Both the position numbers and the translations under genes were made by a program. DNA of 64,000 bases from CATOSD01 sp034422735 (lineage in GTDB: Bacteria; Chloroflexota; Dehalococcoidia; Lucifugimonadales; CATOSD01): contig DAOUJL010000071.1 in the NCBI GenBank assembly GCA_034422735.1, forward strand, positions 1-64,000, given 5' to 3'. The notes under the pieces were generated by a model. It was given only the letters and a program-made list of their open reading frames with translations, was not told the origin of the DNA and made no database searches. Position 1 is the stretch's first letter. The number at the start of each line of letters is the position of its first letter. Shown piece after piece: positions 8,281 to 16,583 of this stretch.

Positions 8281-9336
8281 ATGGTCGTGGTCAAGACACT
8301 TGGGCGTCTGGTAGGCGGGGCGTTACTCGCCACCGGCGGCTGGAGGCTGGGAGATTACATAAGCACCACCTGGGGGCCGGAGTACTACGTCCACTGGGTG
8401 TTCGGCCTGGCGATCTTCGGGGCGCTGCTCGGCCTGGCGGTTACGCCCTACGTGGGAGGCAAGCTGGCGGGCGTGCTGGCTTCCCAGGCTGAGGGCGTGC
8501 CAACCTCCCGGCTCTTTTCGGGCGTGGTTGGCGTGGCGCTCGGGCTGCTGCTGGCTCTGCTGCTGGCTATACCGCTGGCGCGGCTGCCGGGCTGGTTCGG
8601 CATCGCGCTGCCGGCCGCCCTTTCCATGCTGTTCGCGTACCTGGGCGGGGCGTTCATGCTCTCGCCGAGACGTGACGTGTTCCAGGGTTTCTTTCCGCAG
8701 GGTTCCACGGGGGTGTCCATCAACGGGAGTTCGCCCGCGAGTCCGAAGATCCTGCTGGACACGAGCGCGATCATCGACGGGCGCATAGCCGACATAAGCC
8801 ACACGGGGTTCGTGCTGGGTTGCCTTGTGGTGCCGAACTTCGTGCTGGACGAGTTGCAGCGGGTCGCGGACTCCAGCGACGGACTGCGCCGCAACCGCGG
8901 CAGGCGCGGTCTCGAGGTGCTCAACAAGCTTCGTGACGGGAACGGCGTGGAGATAGAGATCATGGACGCCGGCGAGGACGACGGCCAGCAGGTGGACAGC
9001 CGGTTGGTGGAGCTGGCCAAGAGTATCGACGCGTCGATCATCACCACGGACTTCAACCTCAACCGGGTGGCGCAGTTCCACGGGGTGACCGTGCTAAACA
9101 TCAACGAGCTGGCCACCTCGCTGCGGCCCGCGTTCCTGCCCGGCGAGACGTCCACGGTCACCGTGTTGCAGGACGGCCGGGAGGAGGGCCAGGGCGTCGG
9201 TTTCCTGGAGGACGGCACCATGATGGTCGTGGAGGGCGGCGCGGAATACAAGGGAAACGATCTGGACGTTGAGATAACGCGCGTGCTACAGACATCGACC
9301 GGCTGCATCGTCTTCGCCAAGCCACGGAGAGCCTGA
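8281..9336 (+). CDS. PIN/TRAM-domain membrane protein (YacL-like)
   Basis: 351 residues from ATG 8281; an upstream TTG at 8218 is possible, but its first 21 codons look non-coding. Four hydrophobic segments fill residues 5-130. The PIN ribonuclease domain follows: KILLDTSAIIDGRIADI (first acidic residue), VVPNFVLDELQRVADSS, and SIITTDFNLNRVA. A TRAM-like beta domain ends the protein (ITRVLQTSTGCIVFAKP). This is the B. subtilis YacL architecture, which in many genomes sits just before ispD, as here (2-bp gap). Likely a membrane-bound RNase or nucleic-acid-binding protein; its role is not known. Confidence 0.88.
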   Translation: MVVVKTLGRLVGGALLATGGWRLGDYISTTWGPEYYVHWVFGLAIFGALLGLAVTPYVGGKLAGVLASQAEGVPTSRLFSGVVGVALGLLLALLLAIPLARLPGWFGIALPAALSMLFAYLGGAFMLSPRRDVFQGFFPQGSTGVSINGSSPASPKILLDTSAIIDGRIADISHTGFVLGCLVVPNFVLDELQRVADSSDGLRRNRGRRGLEVLNKLRDGNGVEIEIMDAGEDDGQQVDSRLVELAKSIDASIITTDFNLNRVAQFHGVTVLNINELATSLRPAFLPGETSTVTVLQDGREEGQGVGFLEDGTMMVVEGGAEYKGNDLDVEITRVLQTSTGCIVFAKPRRA

Positions 9337-9338
9337 AG

Positions 9339-10073
9339 GTGTCCCGGAGCGCCCCCGGCGAAACCGGCGGCAGCCCGCCGACCGCGTCGGCCATCGTGGT
9401 GGCGGCCGGGCGTAGCGTGCGAATGGGCGGCGCGGACAAGATATTCGATCCGCTTCCCGGCGTGCCGTACAAGCCAGCCCTGGCGTTCGGCGTCGAGGTC
9501 CTGGAGGCCAGCCCCCTCGTAGACGCGATAGTGCTGGTGGTCTCGACCGACAGGGTGGCGCGTTGCGAAATGCTGGCGCGCGAACGCGGCTGGGGCAAGG
9601 TGGTGGGGGTGTGGCCCGGCGGCGACCGGCGGCAGGACTCGGTGGCCGCCGGGCTGGGACGGCTGGCGGACGCGGAGTGGGTGGTGGTTCACGACGGCGC
9701 GCGCCCGTTCCTCACCGCCGATATGATCGCTCGCGGCCTTTGCGCGGCGCGGCTCACGGGTGCGGCAGTGGCGGCCGTGCCTGTGACCGACACCATCAAG
9801 CGGGTGGACCCGGACGGGTTCTCGGCGGGCACTCTCGACAGGGAGCGGCTGCGTAGCATCCAGACTCCGCAGGTGTTTCGCCGCGAACTGCTCACCGAGG
9901 CGCACGCCCGCGCCGACGGCACCTTCACTGATGACGCCGCCATGGTCGAGCGAATCGGGGGCCGGGTCCGGCTGTTCGAGGGCGCGCGGGACAACATCAA
10001 GCTGACCACGCCCGAAGACTACGCGGCGGCGGGAGCGATCCTGGCCAGGCGCGCGGCGGCCGGCGGCGCATGA
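9339..10073 (+). CDS. ispD: 2-C-methyl-D-erythritol 4-phosphate cytidylyltransferase
   Basis: 244 residues, GTG start 2 bp after the PIN/TRAM stop. The nucleotidyltransferase signature AIVVAAGRSVRMGG holds the CTP-binding loop; the family motifs VVHDGARPFLT, AVPVTDTIKRVD and TPQVFRRELL follow, and FTDDAAMVE and NIKLTTPEDY close the domain. It makes CDP-methylerythritol in the MEP isoprenoid pathway. Its stop overlaps the ispF start by ATGA, implying translational coupling. The next enzyme but one of the pathway (IspF) follows directly; IspE is not in the window. Confidence 0.95.
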   Translation: MSRSAPGETGGSPPTASAIVVAAGRSVRMGGADKIFDPLPGVPYKPALAFGVEVLEASPLVDAIVLVVSTDRVARCEMLARERGWGKVVGVWPGGDRRQDSVAAGLGRLADAEWVVVHDGARPFLTADMIARGLCAARLTGAAVAAVPVTDTIKRVDPDGFSAGTLDRERLRSIQTPQVFRRELLTEAHARADGTFTDDAAMVERIGGRVRLFEGARDNIKLTTPEDYAAAGAILARRAAAGGA

Positions 10074-10552
10074 CGACGCGCACGGGCATAGGCTTCGACG
10101 CGCACCCGCTGGCGGAGGGACGCAGGCTGGTGATCGGGGGCGTCGAGGTGCCGTACCACATGGGGCTGGACGGCCACAGCGATGGGGACGTGCTGGCGCA
10201 CGCGGTGATAGACGCCATGCTGGGCGCGGCGGGGCTGGGCGACATCGGGGACCATTTTCCGCCCGGCGACGCGCGATACAGGGGCATCGACAGTCTCGTT
10301 CTGGTGGCTCGAACCACGGCAATCCTGGCCGCGCGGCGTTGGCGCGCCGCTTATGTTGATGCTACAATTGTGGCGCAGCAACCCAAGCTGAAACCTCACC
10401 TCGGCGGGATGAGCGCGAGGCTCGCTTCGGCTCTCGGGCTGTCCCGCGAGGACGTGAACGTGAAGGCCACAACCACCGACGGGCTGGGATTCACAGGCCG
10501 CTCGGAGGGAATCGCCAGCTTGGCCGTGGCCACCGTCGAAAAGATACCATGA
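10070..10552 (+). CDS. ispF: 2-C-methyl-D-erythritol 2,4-cyclodiphosphate synthase
   Basis: 160 residues, full length. The family N-terminus GIGFDAHPLAEGR has the Asp and His zinc ligands, GHSDGDVLAHAVIDA the third His, and LGDIGDHFPPGDARYRG the conserved active-site segment. The C-terminal KATTTDGLGFTGRSEG block closes the trimer. Overlaps ispD and cysS by 4 nt (ATGA) on both sides, so the three are one translationally coupled unit. Uses CDP-ME 2-phosphate to give MEcPP and CMP. Confidence 0.96.
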   Translation: MTTRTGIGFDAHPLAEGRRLVIGGVEVPYHMGLDGHSDGDVLAHAVIDAMLGAAGLGDIGDHFPPGDARYRGIDSLVLVARTTAILAARRWRAAYVDATIVAQQPKLKPHLGGMSARLASALGLSREDVNVKATTTDGLGFTGRSEGIASLAVATVEKIP

Positions 10553-11922
10553 GACTGTACAATACCCTGACCGGCGCCAGGGAAGAGTTCGCAACCGCAG
10601 ACGGCAAAGTCAGAATGTACGTCTGCGGCATCACGCCATACTCGGCGTCTCATCTGGGTCACGCCATGTCGTCCGTCGCGTTCGACGTGGTGCGGCGCTA
10701 CCTCGAATTCAAGGGATTCGAGGTTATCCACGTCCAGAATTTTACCGACGTGGACGACAAGATGATCCAGGCGGCGGCCGAAAACGGCACTTCCATGAGC
10801 GAACTCGCCGAGGCCAACATCGACGCTTACCTCGACGAGATGGACGAGCTCGGGGTGCTCCGCGCGCACCACTACCCGCGCGCCACCGGCGAGATCGACA
10901 AGATCATAGAGATCATCCAGGGACTCGAAGGAAAGGGCTGCGCCTATTCCGTGGGCGGCGACGTGTACTTTCGGGTAAGCTCGGACGCGGATTACGGCAA
11001 ACTGAGCCGAAGGAGTCTGGACAGCCTCATGGCCGGCGCGAGGGTCGAGATCGACGAGTCCAAAGAGGACGAGATGGACTTCGCGCTGTGGAAGTCCCAG
11101 AAGCCCGGAGAGCCGTACTGGGACAGCCCCTGGGGTCCGGGCAGGCCGGGCTGGCACATCGAGTGCAGCGCGATGTCGCTCGCGTACCTTGGTGAACGGG
11201 TCGACATCCACGGCGGCGGCCAGGACCTGGTCTTCCCCCACCATGAGAACGAGATCGCCCAGTCGGAGTCCTACACCGACAGCGAGCCGTTCGCCCGGTT
11301 CTGGCTTCACAACGGGCTGCTGCGGCTGGGCGACGACAAGATGAGCAAGTCGCAAGGCAACATCATCTCGATACGGGAGGCGCTGAGCAAGTACAGTGGC
11401 GAGGCGCTCAGGCTCTTTGTTCTCAGCTCTCACTACCGCAGTCCGCTGGTGTACAACAACGGAGCGGTGGAGGCGCAGGAGCGGGCGCTGGACCGGCTTC
11501 GCAACGCGCTCAGCCTGGAGGGCGGCGCGGACGGCGACGGTCCGTCGGTCGACGCGGCGCCGTACCGCGAGCGGTTCGTAGAGGCCATGGACGACGACCT
11601 GAACACGCCCCGCGCGCTCGCCGCGTTGTTCGACCTGGCCAGGTCGATAAACCGCGGGCACGAGCAGGGCGCCGGCATATCGGGCGCTCAGTCCGAGCTT
11701 CGCGAGCTGGCCGGAGTACTCGGCCTGTCGCTGGACGCCCCGGACAGGGGCGAGAGCGCGGACGCCGGACGGTACGTCGAGCTGCTGATCGAGGTGCGTT
11801 CCGCTCTCCGGGAGGCGCGGCAGTACGCGCTGGCGGACAGGATACGCGACGGCCTGGCCGAGCTGGGCGTGACGCTCGAAGACAAGCCCCAGGGCACCAC
11901 CTGGCGCGCAGGGCGCCCGTAG
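10549..11922 (+). CDS. cysS: Cysteinyl-tRNA synthetase
   Basis: 457 residues. Class-I synthetase: YVCGITPYSASHLGHA holds the zinc Cys and the HIGH equivalent (HLGH), WHIECSAMS the second zinc Cys, GGGQDLVFPHHENEIAQSE the two zinc ligands of the His-rich loop, and KMSKSQGN is the KMSKS motif. The anticodon-binding DALR-type helical domain fills the C-terminal third. Third gene of the ispD-ispF-cysS run, a grouping common in Firmicutes, Actinobacteria and Chloroflexota. Confidence 0.96.
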   Translation: MRLYNTLTGAREEFATADGKVRMYVCGITPYSASHLGHAMSSVAFDVVRRYLEFKGFEVIHVQNFTDVDDKMIQAAAENGTSMSELAEANIDAYLDEMDELGVLRAHHYPRATGEIDKIIEIIQGLEGKGCAYSVGGDVYFRVSSDADYGKLSRRSLDSLMAGARVEIDESKEDEMDFALWKSQKPGEPYWDSPWGPGRPGWHIECSAMSLAYLGERVDIHGGGQDLVFPHHENEIAQSESYTDSEPFARFWLHNGLLRLGDDKMSKSQGNIISIREALSKYSGEALRLFVLSSHYRSPLVYNNGAVEAQERALDRLRNALSLEGGADGDGPSVDAAPYRERFVEAMDDDLNTPRALAALFDLARSINRGHEQGAGISGAQSELRELAGVLGLSLDAPDRGESADAGRYVELLIEVRSALREARQYALADRIRDGLAELGVTLEDKPQGTTWRAGRP

Positions 11923-11947
11923 CCCGCACGCGCGGGAAGACGCCCCG

Positions 11948-13360
11948 GTGAATACCGGACTGATCCGGGACCTGACCCGCCTGCTCGGCTCCGGCAACGT
12001 CTCCGCCGACGGCAAGCATCTCGACGACTACGCCGCCGACGCCCTCGGCGACTACCGCGCGTTCGGCGCGGTGCGCCGGCTGTACGCCCGCCCCGCGGTG
12101 GTCGCCTGGCCCGCCTCCACCGAAGACGTCTCCCGCGTGCTCAGGTTCGCCAATCGCCTCGACGTGCCGGTGGTGCCATACGGCGGAGGCACGGGTGTCA
12201 TGGGTGCCGCGGTGTCGAACGACGGCTGCATCGTGCTGAATCTACAGCGCATGGACCGTCTGTGCCGGGTGAGCCGCCGCGACATGACCATCCGGGCGCA
12301 GGCGGGAGTGGTTCTGGAGGATGCCGCCGACGCGCTGCGCTCCGAGCGCATGTTGCTGGGGCACGACCCCTGGAGCCGCCCGATCGCCACGGTGGGCGGC
12401 GCGCTCTCCACGAACGGCGTGGGATACACCGCGGCGAAGTACGGCTCGATGGGCGACCAGGCGATGGGCCTGGAGGCGGTGCTGCCTGATGGCGAGATCG
12501 TTCGCACGGCGGAGGTGCCCAAGCGATCTTACGGGCCATCGCTGGCACATCTGCTCATCGGCACGGAGGGCACGCTCGGCGTCATCACCGAGGCGACGCT
12601 GCGGGCCTTTCCGCGGCCTGAGCGGCGCATACTGCGCGCCGTAGATTTCCCAAGTTTCGAGGCCGGTTTCGAGGCGGTCGTCACCATGTATGCCGAGGGC
12701 GTCCAACCCGCCATGTTGGATTACGGCGAGGAGCTGTGGCGCGACGGGCAGTCCGTGGAGTCGGACGCAACGGTGTACCTGGCGTTCGAGGGGTTTTCGG
12801 AGGAGGCCGAAGCGCACGACGGCAGGGCGATGCGGATATGCGAGGCCATGAGCGGAAGTCCGGCCAGCGAGGGCGAGGCCGAGCACTTCTGGCAGACACG
12901 GCATGCGCCGGGTGAGCGCTACCTCCGGCAGGTGCTGCAGAGCGGCGACGTGGCCGGAGCGCGGCGGGCGAGGAGCGAGTACCGCATGGAGTACCTGCAC
13001 GTCGCGCTGCCCGTGTCGCAGGTGCTAGAGTACCGTCGCCGCTGCCAGGAACTGCTGGGAGAGAAGCGGGCTATCGTGCGGGAGTGGTCGCTGTGGGCGA
13101 GGCCGGAGATGCTGTCGTTCCTGTTCCTGGAAGAAGACGACGACGGCGGGCAGACCTCCAGCGGCATGGGCGAAGTCGTTGACAGAACGCTGGCCCTGGC
13201 GCAGGATATGGGCGGCACAATGGAGTATTGCCACGGCGTGGGCGTGAAGCTCGCGCACCTGATGGAGCGGGAGCTCGGCTCGGGTATGAACGCCGCGCGC
13301 AAGATCAAGCGGGCGCTGGACCCGAACAACATCCTCAACCCCGGAAAGCAGCTTGGCTAG
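11948..13360 (+). CDS. FAD-binding oxidase, glycolate/lactate dehydrogenase GlcD type
   Basis: 470 residues from GTG 11948. VAWPASTEDVSRVLRFANR, PVVPYGGGTGVMGAAV (FAD pyrophosphate loop) and WSRPIATVGGALSTNGVGY mark the PCMH-type FAD domain. The C-terminal FAD_oxidase_C domain ends in the standard IKRALDPNNILNPGKQLG. It likely oxidises a 2-hydroxy acid such as lactate or glycolate, or an alkyl-DHAP-like substrate. No iron-sulfur or GlcE subunit adjacent. It starts 25 bp after cysS, perhaps as read-through of that operon. Confidence 0.88.
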   Translation: MNTGLIRDLTRLLGSGNVSADGKHLDDYAADALGDYRAFGAVRRLYARPAVVAWPASTEDVSRVLRFANRLDVPVVPYGGGTGVMGAAVSNDGCIVLNLQRMDRLCRVSRRDMTIRAQAGVVLEDAADALRSERMLLGHDPWSRPIATVGGALSTNGVGYTAAKYGSMGDQAMGLEAVLPDGEIVRTAEVPKRSYGPSLAHLLIGTEGTLGVITEATLRAFPRPERRILRAVDFPSFEAGFEAVVTMYAEGVQPAMLDYGEELWRDGQSVESDATVYLAFEGFSEEAEAHDGRAMRICEAMSGSPASEGEAEHFWQTRHAPGERYLRQVLQSGDVAGARRARSEYRMEYLHVALPVSQVLEYRRRCQELLGEKRAIVREWSLWARPEMLSFLFLEEDDDGGQTSSGMGEVVDRTLALAQDMGGTMEYCHGVGVKLAHLMERELGSGMNAARKIKRALDPNNILNPGKQLG

Positions 13361-13386
13361 ACGCCGGTGACGCGGGAGGTTACGAC

Positions 13387-13701
13387 ATGCTGGTTAGCAC
13401 CACGGAGACGATCGAGGGCAAGCGCATAGTCAGCGTGCTGGGCATGGTGCGAGGCAACACGGTACGCGCCCGGGCGATTGGCCGCGACATCATGGCGGGC
13501 TTTCGGAGCATCGCGGGCGGCGAGATTCCGGAGTACACCAACCTGATGTCGCAGGCCCGTGACGAGGCGGTGGAGCGGATGAGCAGGGCCGCGGAGCAGA
13601 TGGGCGCGAATGCCGTCGTCGGCGCTAAGTTCACCACTTCCGGCATAATGAACGGCGCGTCCGAGATTCTGGCCTACGGCACGGCGGTGGTGGTGGAGTA
13701 G
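13387..13701 (+). CDS. YbjQ / UPF0145 family protein
   Basis: 104 residues from ATG 13387. Typical YbjQ pattern: MLVSTTETIEGKRI, VRGNTVRARAIGRDI, an amphipathic helix with EYTNLMSQARDEAVERM, and ANAVVGAKFTTSGI near the end. The family forms pentameric beta/alpha barrels and is often called heavy-metal-binding by similarity; no Cys or His cluster is present here, so metal binding is doubtful. It follows the FAD oxidase by 26 bp on the same strand. Confidence 0.85.
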   Translation: MLVSTTETIEGKRIVSVLGMVRGNTVRARAIGRDIMAGFRSIAGGEIPEYTNLMSQARDEAVERMSRAAEQMGANAVVGAKFTTSGIMNGASEILAYGTAVVVE

Positions 13702-13718
13702 GATCGGCGCGAGCTTGC

Positions 13719-14084
13719 TTAGGACTGGAGGCGTTTCAGACTATCTACTAGTTCACCGACCCTGATAAGCCCGCTCCTTACCATCCTTCTAGGCATCCAG
13801 CCTTCGTAGAAGTTGATGTGAAGTGAGTTCGCGAAGTGGAACAGTTCCTGTAGTTGTGCGTCGCCGGCCTCGTCCGCCAATCGATCTATCGCCCGAAAGA
13901 GTTCACCATGGCCATCGTGGCGCCAGCCGCGGGCCTCGGCGGCGGCCTTGACCATCTGCGCGGCGGCGCCCCAGCCCTTCTCGGATGCTTGGACTATATC
14001 GCCCTCGTGAAAGTATTTCCAGGCCTTCTCCATGAATTCATGGCCGGTGGCGTTGTAGTACTCGATACGTCCTGGTGATGCCAT
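13719..14084 (-). CDS. PaREP1-like / HEPN-type small helical protein
   Basis: 121 residues from ATG 14084. The pattern GHEFMEKAWKYFHEGDIVQA, then SEKGWGAAAQMVKAAAEARGW, matches the PaREP1 family of small all-helical proteins, related in fold to HEPN. The C-terminus is basic. No MNT nucleotidyltransferase partner is nearby. Family assignment is from the KAWKY.EGD..QASEK.WGAAA pattern only. It converges on the YbjQ gene with an 18-bp gap. Confidence 0.6.
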   Translation of the reverse strand: MASPGRIEYYNATGHEFMEKAWKYFHEGDIVQASEKGWGAAAQMVKAAAEARGWRHDGHGELFRAIDRLADEAGDAQLQELFHFANSLHINFYEGWMPRRMVRSGLIRVGELVDSLKRLQS

Positions 14085-14152
14085 TGATCTCGCTCCAGCT
14101 TCGGCGGTCAAGCACAAGCCTTTGGGTTCACGGCCAATTATAGCACGCTGAG

Positions 14153-15016
14153 TCAGATTAGAACGCGCACGGATGCGCCTACACCCAGGCCGAACTGGTG
14201 GGCGGCGTTGCCGTCGCGGACGGCGATTTCGAGGGTGCCGTGGCTGCCGACTATCGCCAGAACGCCATCCGACTCTTCGTAGGAGCGACTTAGGCCCTGG
14301 ATTCGCGGGCCGCCCACGTCCACCACTACTGCCCTGCCCGCCCCTTCGTCCGCGAGCGCGATGTTGGTGATTAGATTGCCGAAGCGGTCGACGTGGATGA
14401 CGCTGCCCTCGATTTGGCCGGGGGACTCGGCGGGCGGCGGAAGGTTGAGCCAGACCACCTCGGCTACGGGCGGTCCAAACTCCTCAGGCGGCACTCCCCT
14501 CGACAGGTGCGCAGCAGCGGGGGCGAATACGTCGCGGCCATGGAAGGTGTGGCTCACGTCGGGAAGCCGGTAGCGCGGATCGGCGAGTTCGTAGGCGCGG
14601 CAGCCTTCCGGCAGCGGGGCGAGTATAGATGAGAGGAACGGCGCGTCGGGGTCATTGGCGGAGCCGTAGCGGGCCAGGACGCGCGTGAGCAGTCCGTTGT
14701 TGGGGGCGACGTAGCGGGCGTCGGGGGTGATCAGCAGCAGCGGTTTGCGGTGGCCGCCGACACCGGGGTCGACGACGGCGAGGTGGACTGCGTCGGCAGG
14801 GAAGTGGCGCGTGGCCTCGGCGAGCACGAACGCGCCGTGGGCAACGTTCTGCGGTGGGACGTCGTGGGATACGTCCAAAAGCGTCAGGCTGGGTTCGATG
14901 CCGAGCATGACGCCCTTCATGGCCGCGACGTAGCCGTCCATCGTCCCGAAGTCGGTGGTGAGGGTAACAATGGGCGGCGCCGCGCGACCGGCGGCGGCCG
15001 CCTCAGGAGATCCCAA
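14153..15016 (-). CDS. SAM hydroxide adenosyltransferase (DUF62)
   Basis: 287 residues. The N-terminus IVTLTTDFGTMDGYVAAMKG holds the conserved Asp of the fluorinase/SAM-hydrolase superfamily. LLDVSHDVPPQNVAHGAFVL, HLAVVDPGVGG and YVAPNNGLLTRVL follow; the C-terminal beta domain has the HVDRFGNLITN motif. Members lacking the fluorinase-specific loop hydrolyse S-adenosylmethionine to adenosine and methionine. The 5' end overlaps secG by 14 nt. Confidence 0.9.
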   Translation of the reverse strand: MGSPEAAAAGRAAPPIVTLTTDFGTMDGYVAAMKGVMLGIEPSLTLLDVSHDVPPQNVAHGAFVLAEATRHFPADAVHLAVVDPGVGGHRKPLLLITPDARYVAPNNGLLTRVLARYGSANDPDAPFLSSILAPLPEGCRAYELADPRYRLPDVSHTFHGRDVFAPAAAHLSRGVPPEEFGPPVAEVVWLNLPPPAESPGQIEGSVIHVDRFGNLITNIALADEGAGRAVVVDVGGPRIQGLSRSYEESDGVLAIVGSHGTLEIAVRDGNAAHQFGLGVGASVRVLI

Positions 15017-15239
15017 GCAGGTCCAGTATCCTGGGGCTTGCGCTAATGATGGAGACCAGGATGAACACTACGACCAGCCCGATGGTGAACTGGAAGAGGG
15101 TGCGCTCGATGCCGCGGCGGGTGCGGAAGGAGCCCTCGGCGGAGCCGAACAGACCGGTCCCCTGCCCGCGCACCTGGACCAGAATCACCACGGTGAGCAG
15201 GATTGACAGAAGTATCTGGATGATGTTGAGCGCCGTCAT
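15003..15239 (-). CDS. secG: Preprotein translocase subunit SecG
   Basis: 78 residues, normal length. Two membrane segments (residues 4-22 and 50-70) flank the conserved cytoplasmic loop VQVRGQGTGLFGSAEGSFRTRRG. It stimulates SecYEG-dependent secretion. Overlaps the start of the SAM hydrolase gene; yvcK lies 30 bp upstream on the same strand. Confidence 0.93.
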   Translation of the reverse strand: MTALNIIQILLSILLTVVILVQVRGQGTGLFGSAEGSFRTRRGIERTLFQFTIGLVVVFILVSIISASPRILDLLGIS

Positions 15240-15269
15240 TTGGCCCCTCGTCCCAACGTTAGGAATGTT

Positions 15270-16583
15270 CTAGGAATGTTCATTGTAAAGCTCCATTATA
15301 CTGCGCGCCAGGTTCGCGGAGTCGTGTCCCACGGGGTGATCCGTGTCGATCACGTCGCGGAAGACGATCCTGGCGTGGCGCACGGGGCGACCGTCGCCGA
15401 CCACGGTGTCGCCGAGGAAGCGGTCGCCGAAGTCGATGGGCCTGCTGTTGGCAATTACGTAGTCCATTATGTCATCGAAGGTGTGGGACTGGATGGCCTC
15501 GACGTGGTCTTCGACGTCGAAGCCGTCGGTCTCGCCCTTCTGGGTGGCCACGTTGCAAACGTACACTTTCAGAGCGCTGGATTGCCTCACCGCGTCGGCT
15601 ATGCCGTCCACCAGAAGGTTTGGCAGCACGCTGGTGAAGAGGCTGCCGGGTCCGAGCACGACGACGTCGCTGTGGCGAATCGCGTCCACCGCGCTCAGGG
15701 AGGCGCGGGCGTCGACCGGCTCGATCATGAGCCGCTCTACGGCGCCCCCGCTTTCGCCTATCTGGGACTCGCCGTGGACGACGGCGCCGTCCTTCAGCAC
15801 GGCGGACAGGGAAAGGCTGTCCGCGGTCGCGGGTATGATGTCTCCGCGCACCGCGAGCACCTTGCTGGAGTGGCTGAGGGCCTGCTCGAAGTCCTGGGTT
15901 ATGTCGGTCATGGCCACGATGAACAGGTTGCCGAAGCTGTGGCCGCGTAGTCCGTTGCCCCTGTCAAAACGGTACTGGAACAGCTCCTGGACGAGCGGCT
16001 CGGAGTCGGAGAGGGCGACGAGGCAGTTGCGGAAGTCGCCCGGAGGCGGCACGCCGAGCTCCTCGCGGAGCCGGCCGGAACTGCCGCCGTCGTCGCCGAC
16101 GGACACGATGGCGGTGAGGTTGTCGGTGTGCGCCTTCATGCCCCTGAGCAGCCGCGACAAGCCGGTGCCGCCACCGATGACGACGACGCGCGGTCCCTTC
16201 TCCCGCGAGCGGCGCGTGTAGATGGTGTCGGCGATTCCGTCGATGGTCTTGGAGGCGAGAATGAGCGGCCCTACGGAGCGGTAGAGGCCGTACACCGCCA
16301 GCACGATGACGGCGACGCCCAACGCGAGCATGAACACGCCCTCGAAGTACGACGGCAGGAAGTCGGGAAAGCCGAGAGAGAAGAGCTTGCGCATCAGGAA
16401 CGCCAGCCCGATGGAGCAGAGGGATATGCCGGCGGCGCCGAGCAGCAGCCAGCGCTTGACGCCCAAGCCAGGGTACAGCAGCTTGAGCAGGGCGTGACGC
16501 TGGGACTGCGGCCAGGCAGGCGCGTCTACGGTGGGGGACGCCGGGCGAGTGTCGAACGGGGCCAGGTCGCCGGTGCTGCTCAT
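15270..16583 (-). CDS. yvcK: YvcK/CofD-like gluconeogenesis factor with N-terminal membrane segments
   Basis: 437 residues. Residues 1-125 carry two hydrophobic segments (about 44-64 and 80-103), absent from B. subtilis YvcK. The CofD-like domain begins at RVVVIGGGTGLSRLLRGMK (Rossmann loop) with IVSVGDDGGSSGRLREELG, PPGDFRNCLVAL, GLRGHSFGNLFI and VVLGPGSLFTSVLPNLLV, all hallmark YvcK motifs. YvcK-type proteins bind UDP-sugars and help cell-wall precursor supply under gluconeogenic growth. Overlaps gatB by 4 nt and lies in the gatB-yvcK-secG-SAM hydrolase run. Confidence 0.92.
   Translation of the reverse strand: MSSTGDLAPFDTRPASPTVDAPAWPQSQRHALLKLLYPGLGVKRWLLLGAAGISLCSIGLAFLMRKLFSLGFPDFLPSYFEGVFMLALGVAVIVLAVYGLYRSVGPLILASKTIDGIADTIYTRRSREKGPRVVVIGGGTGLSRLLRGMKAHTDNLTAIVSVGDDGGSSGRLREELGVPPPGDFRNCLVALSDSEPLVQELFQYRFDRGNGLRGHSFGNLFIVAMTDITQDFEQALSHSSKVLAVRGDIIPATADSLSLSAVLKDGAVVHGESQIGESGGAVERLMIEPVDARASLSAVDAIRHSDVVVLGPGSLFTSVLPNLLVDGIADAVRQSSALKVYVCNVATQKGETDGFDVEDHVEAIQSHTFDDIMDYVIANSRPIDFGDRFLGDTVVGDGRPVRHARIVFRDVIDTDHPVGHDSANLARSIMELYNEHS

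Noticed and set aside
8323..10322. A 624-codon minus-strand ORF across the PIN/TRAM, ispD and ispF genes
   Set aside because: Arg/Pro-rich shadow; three well-supported genes with coupled starts lie on the plus strand.
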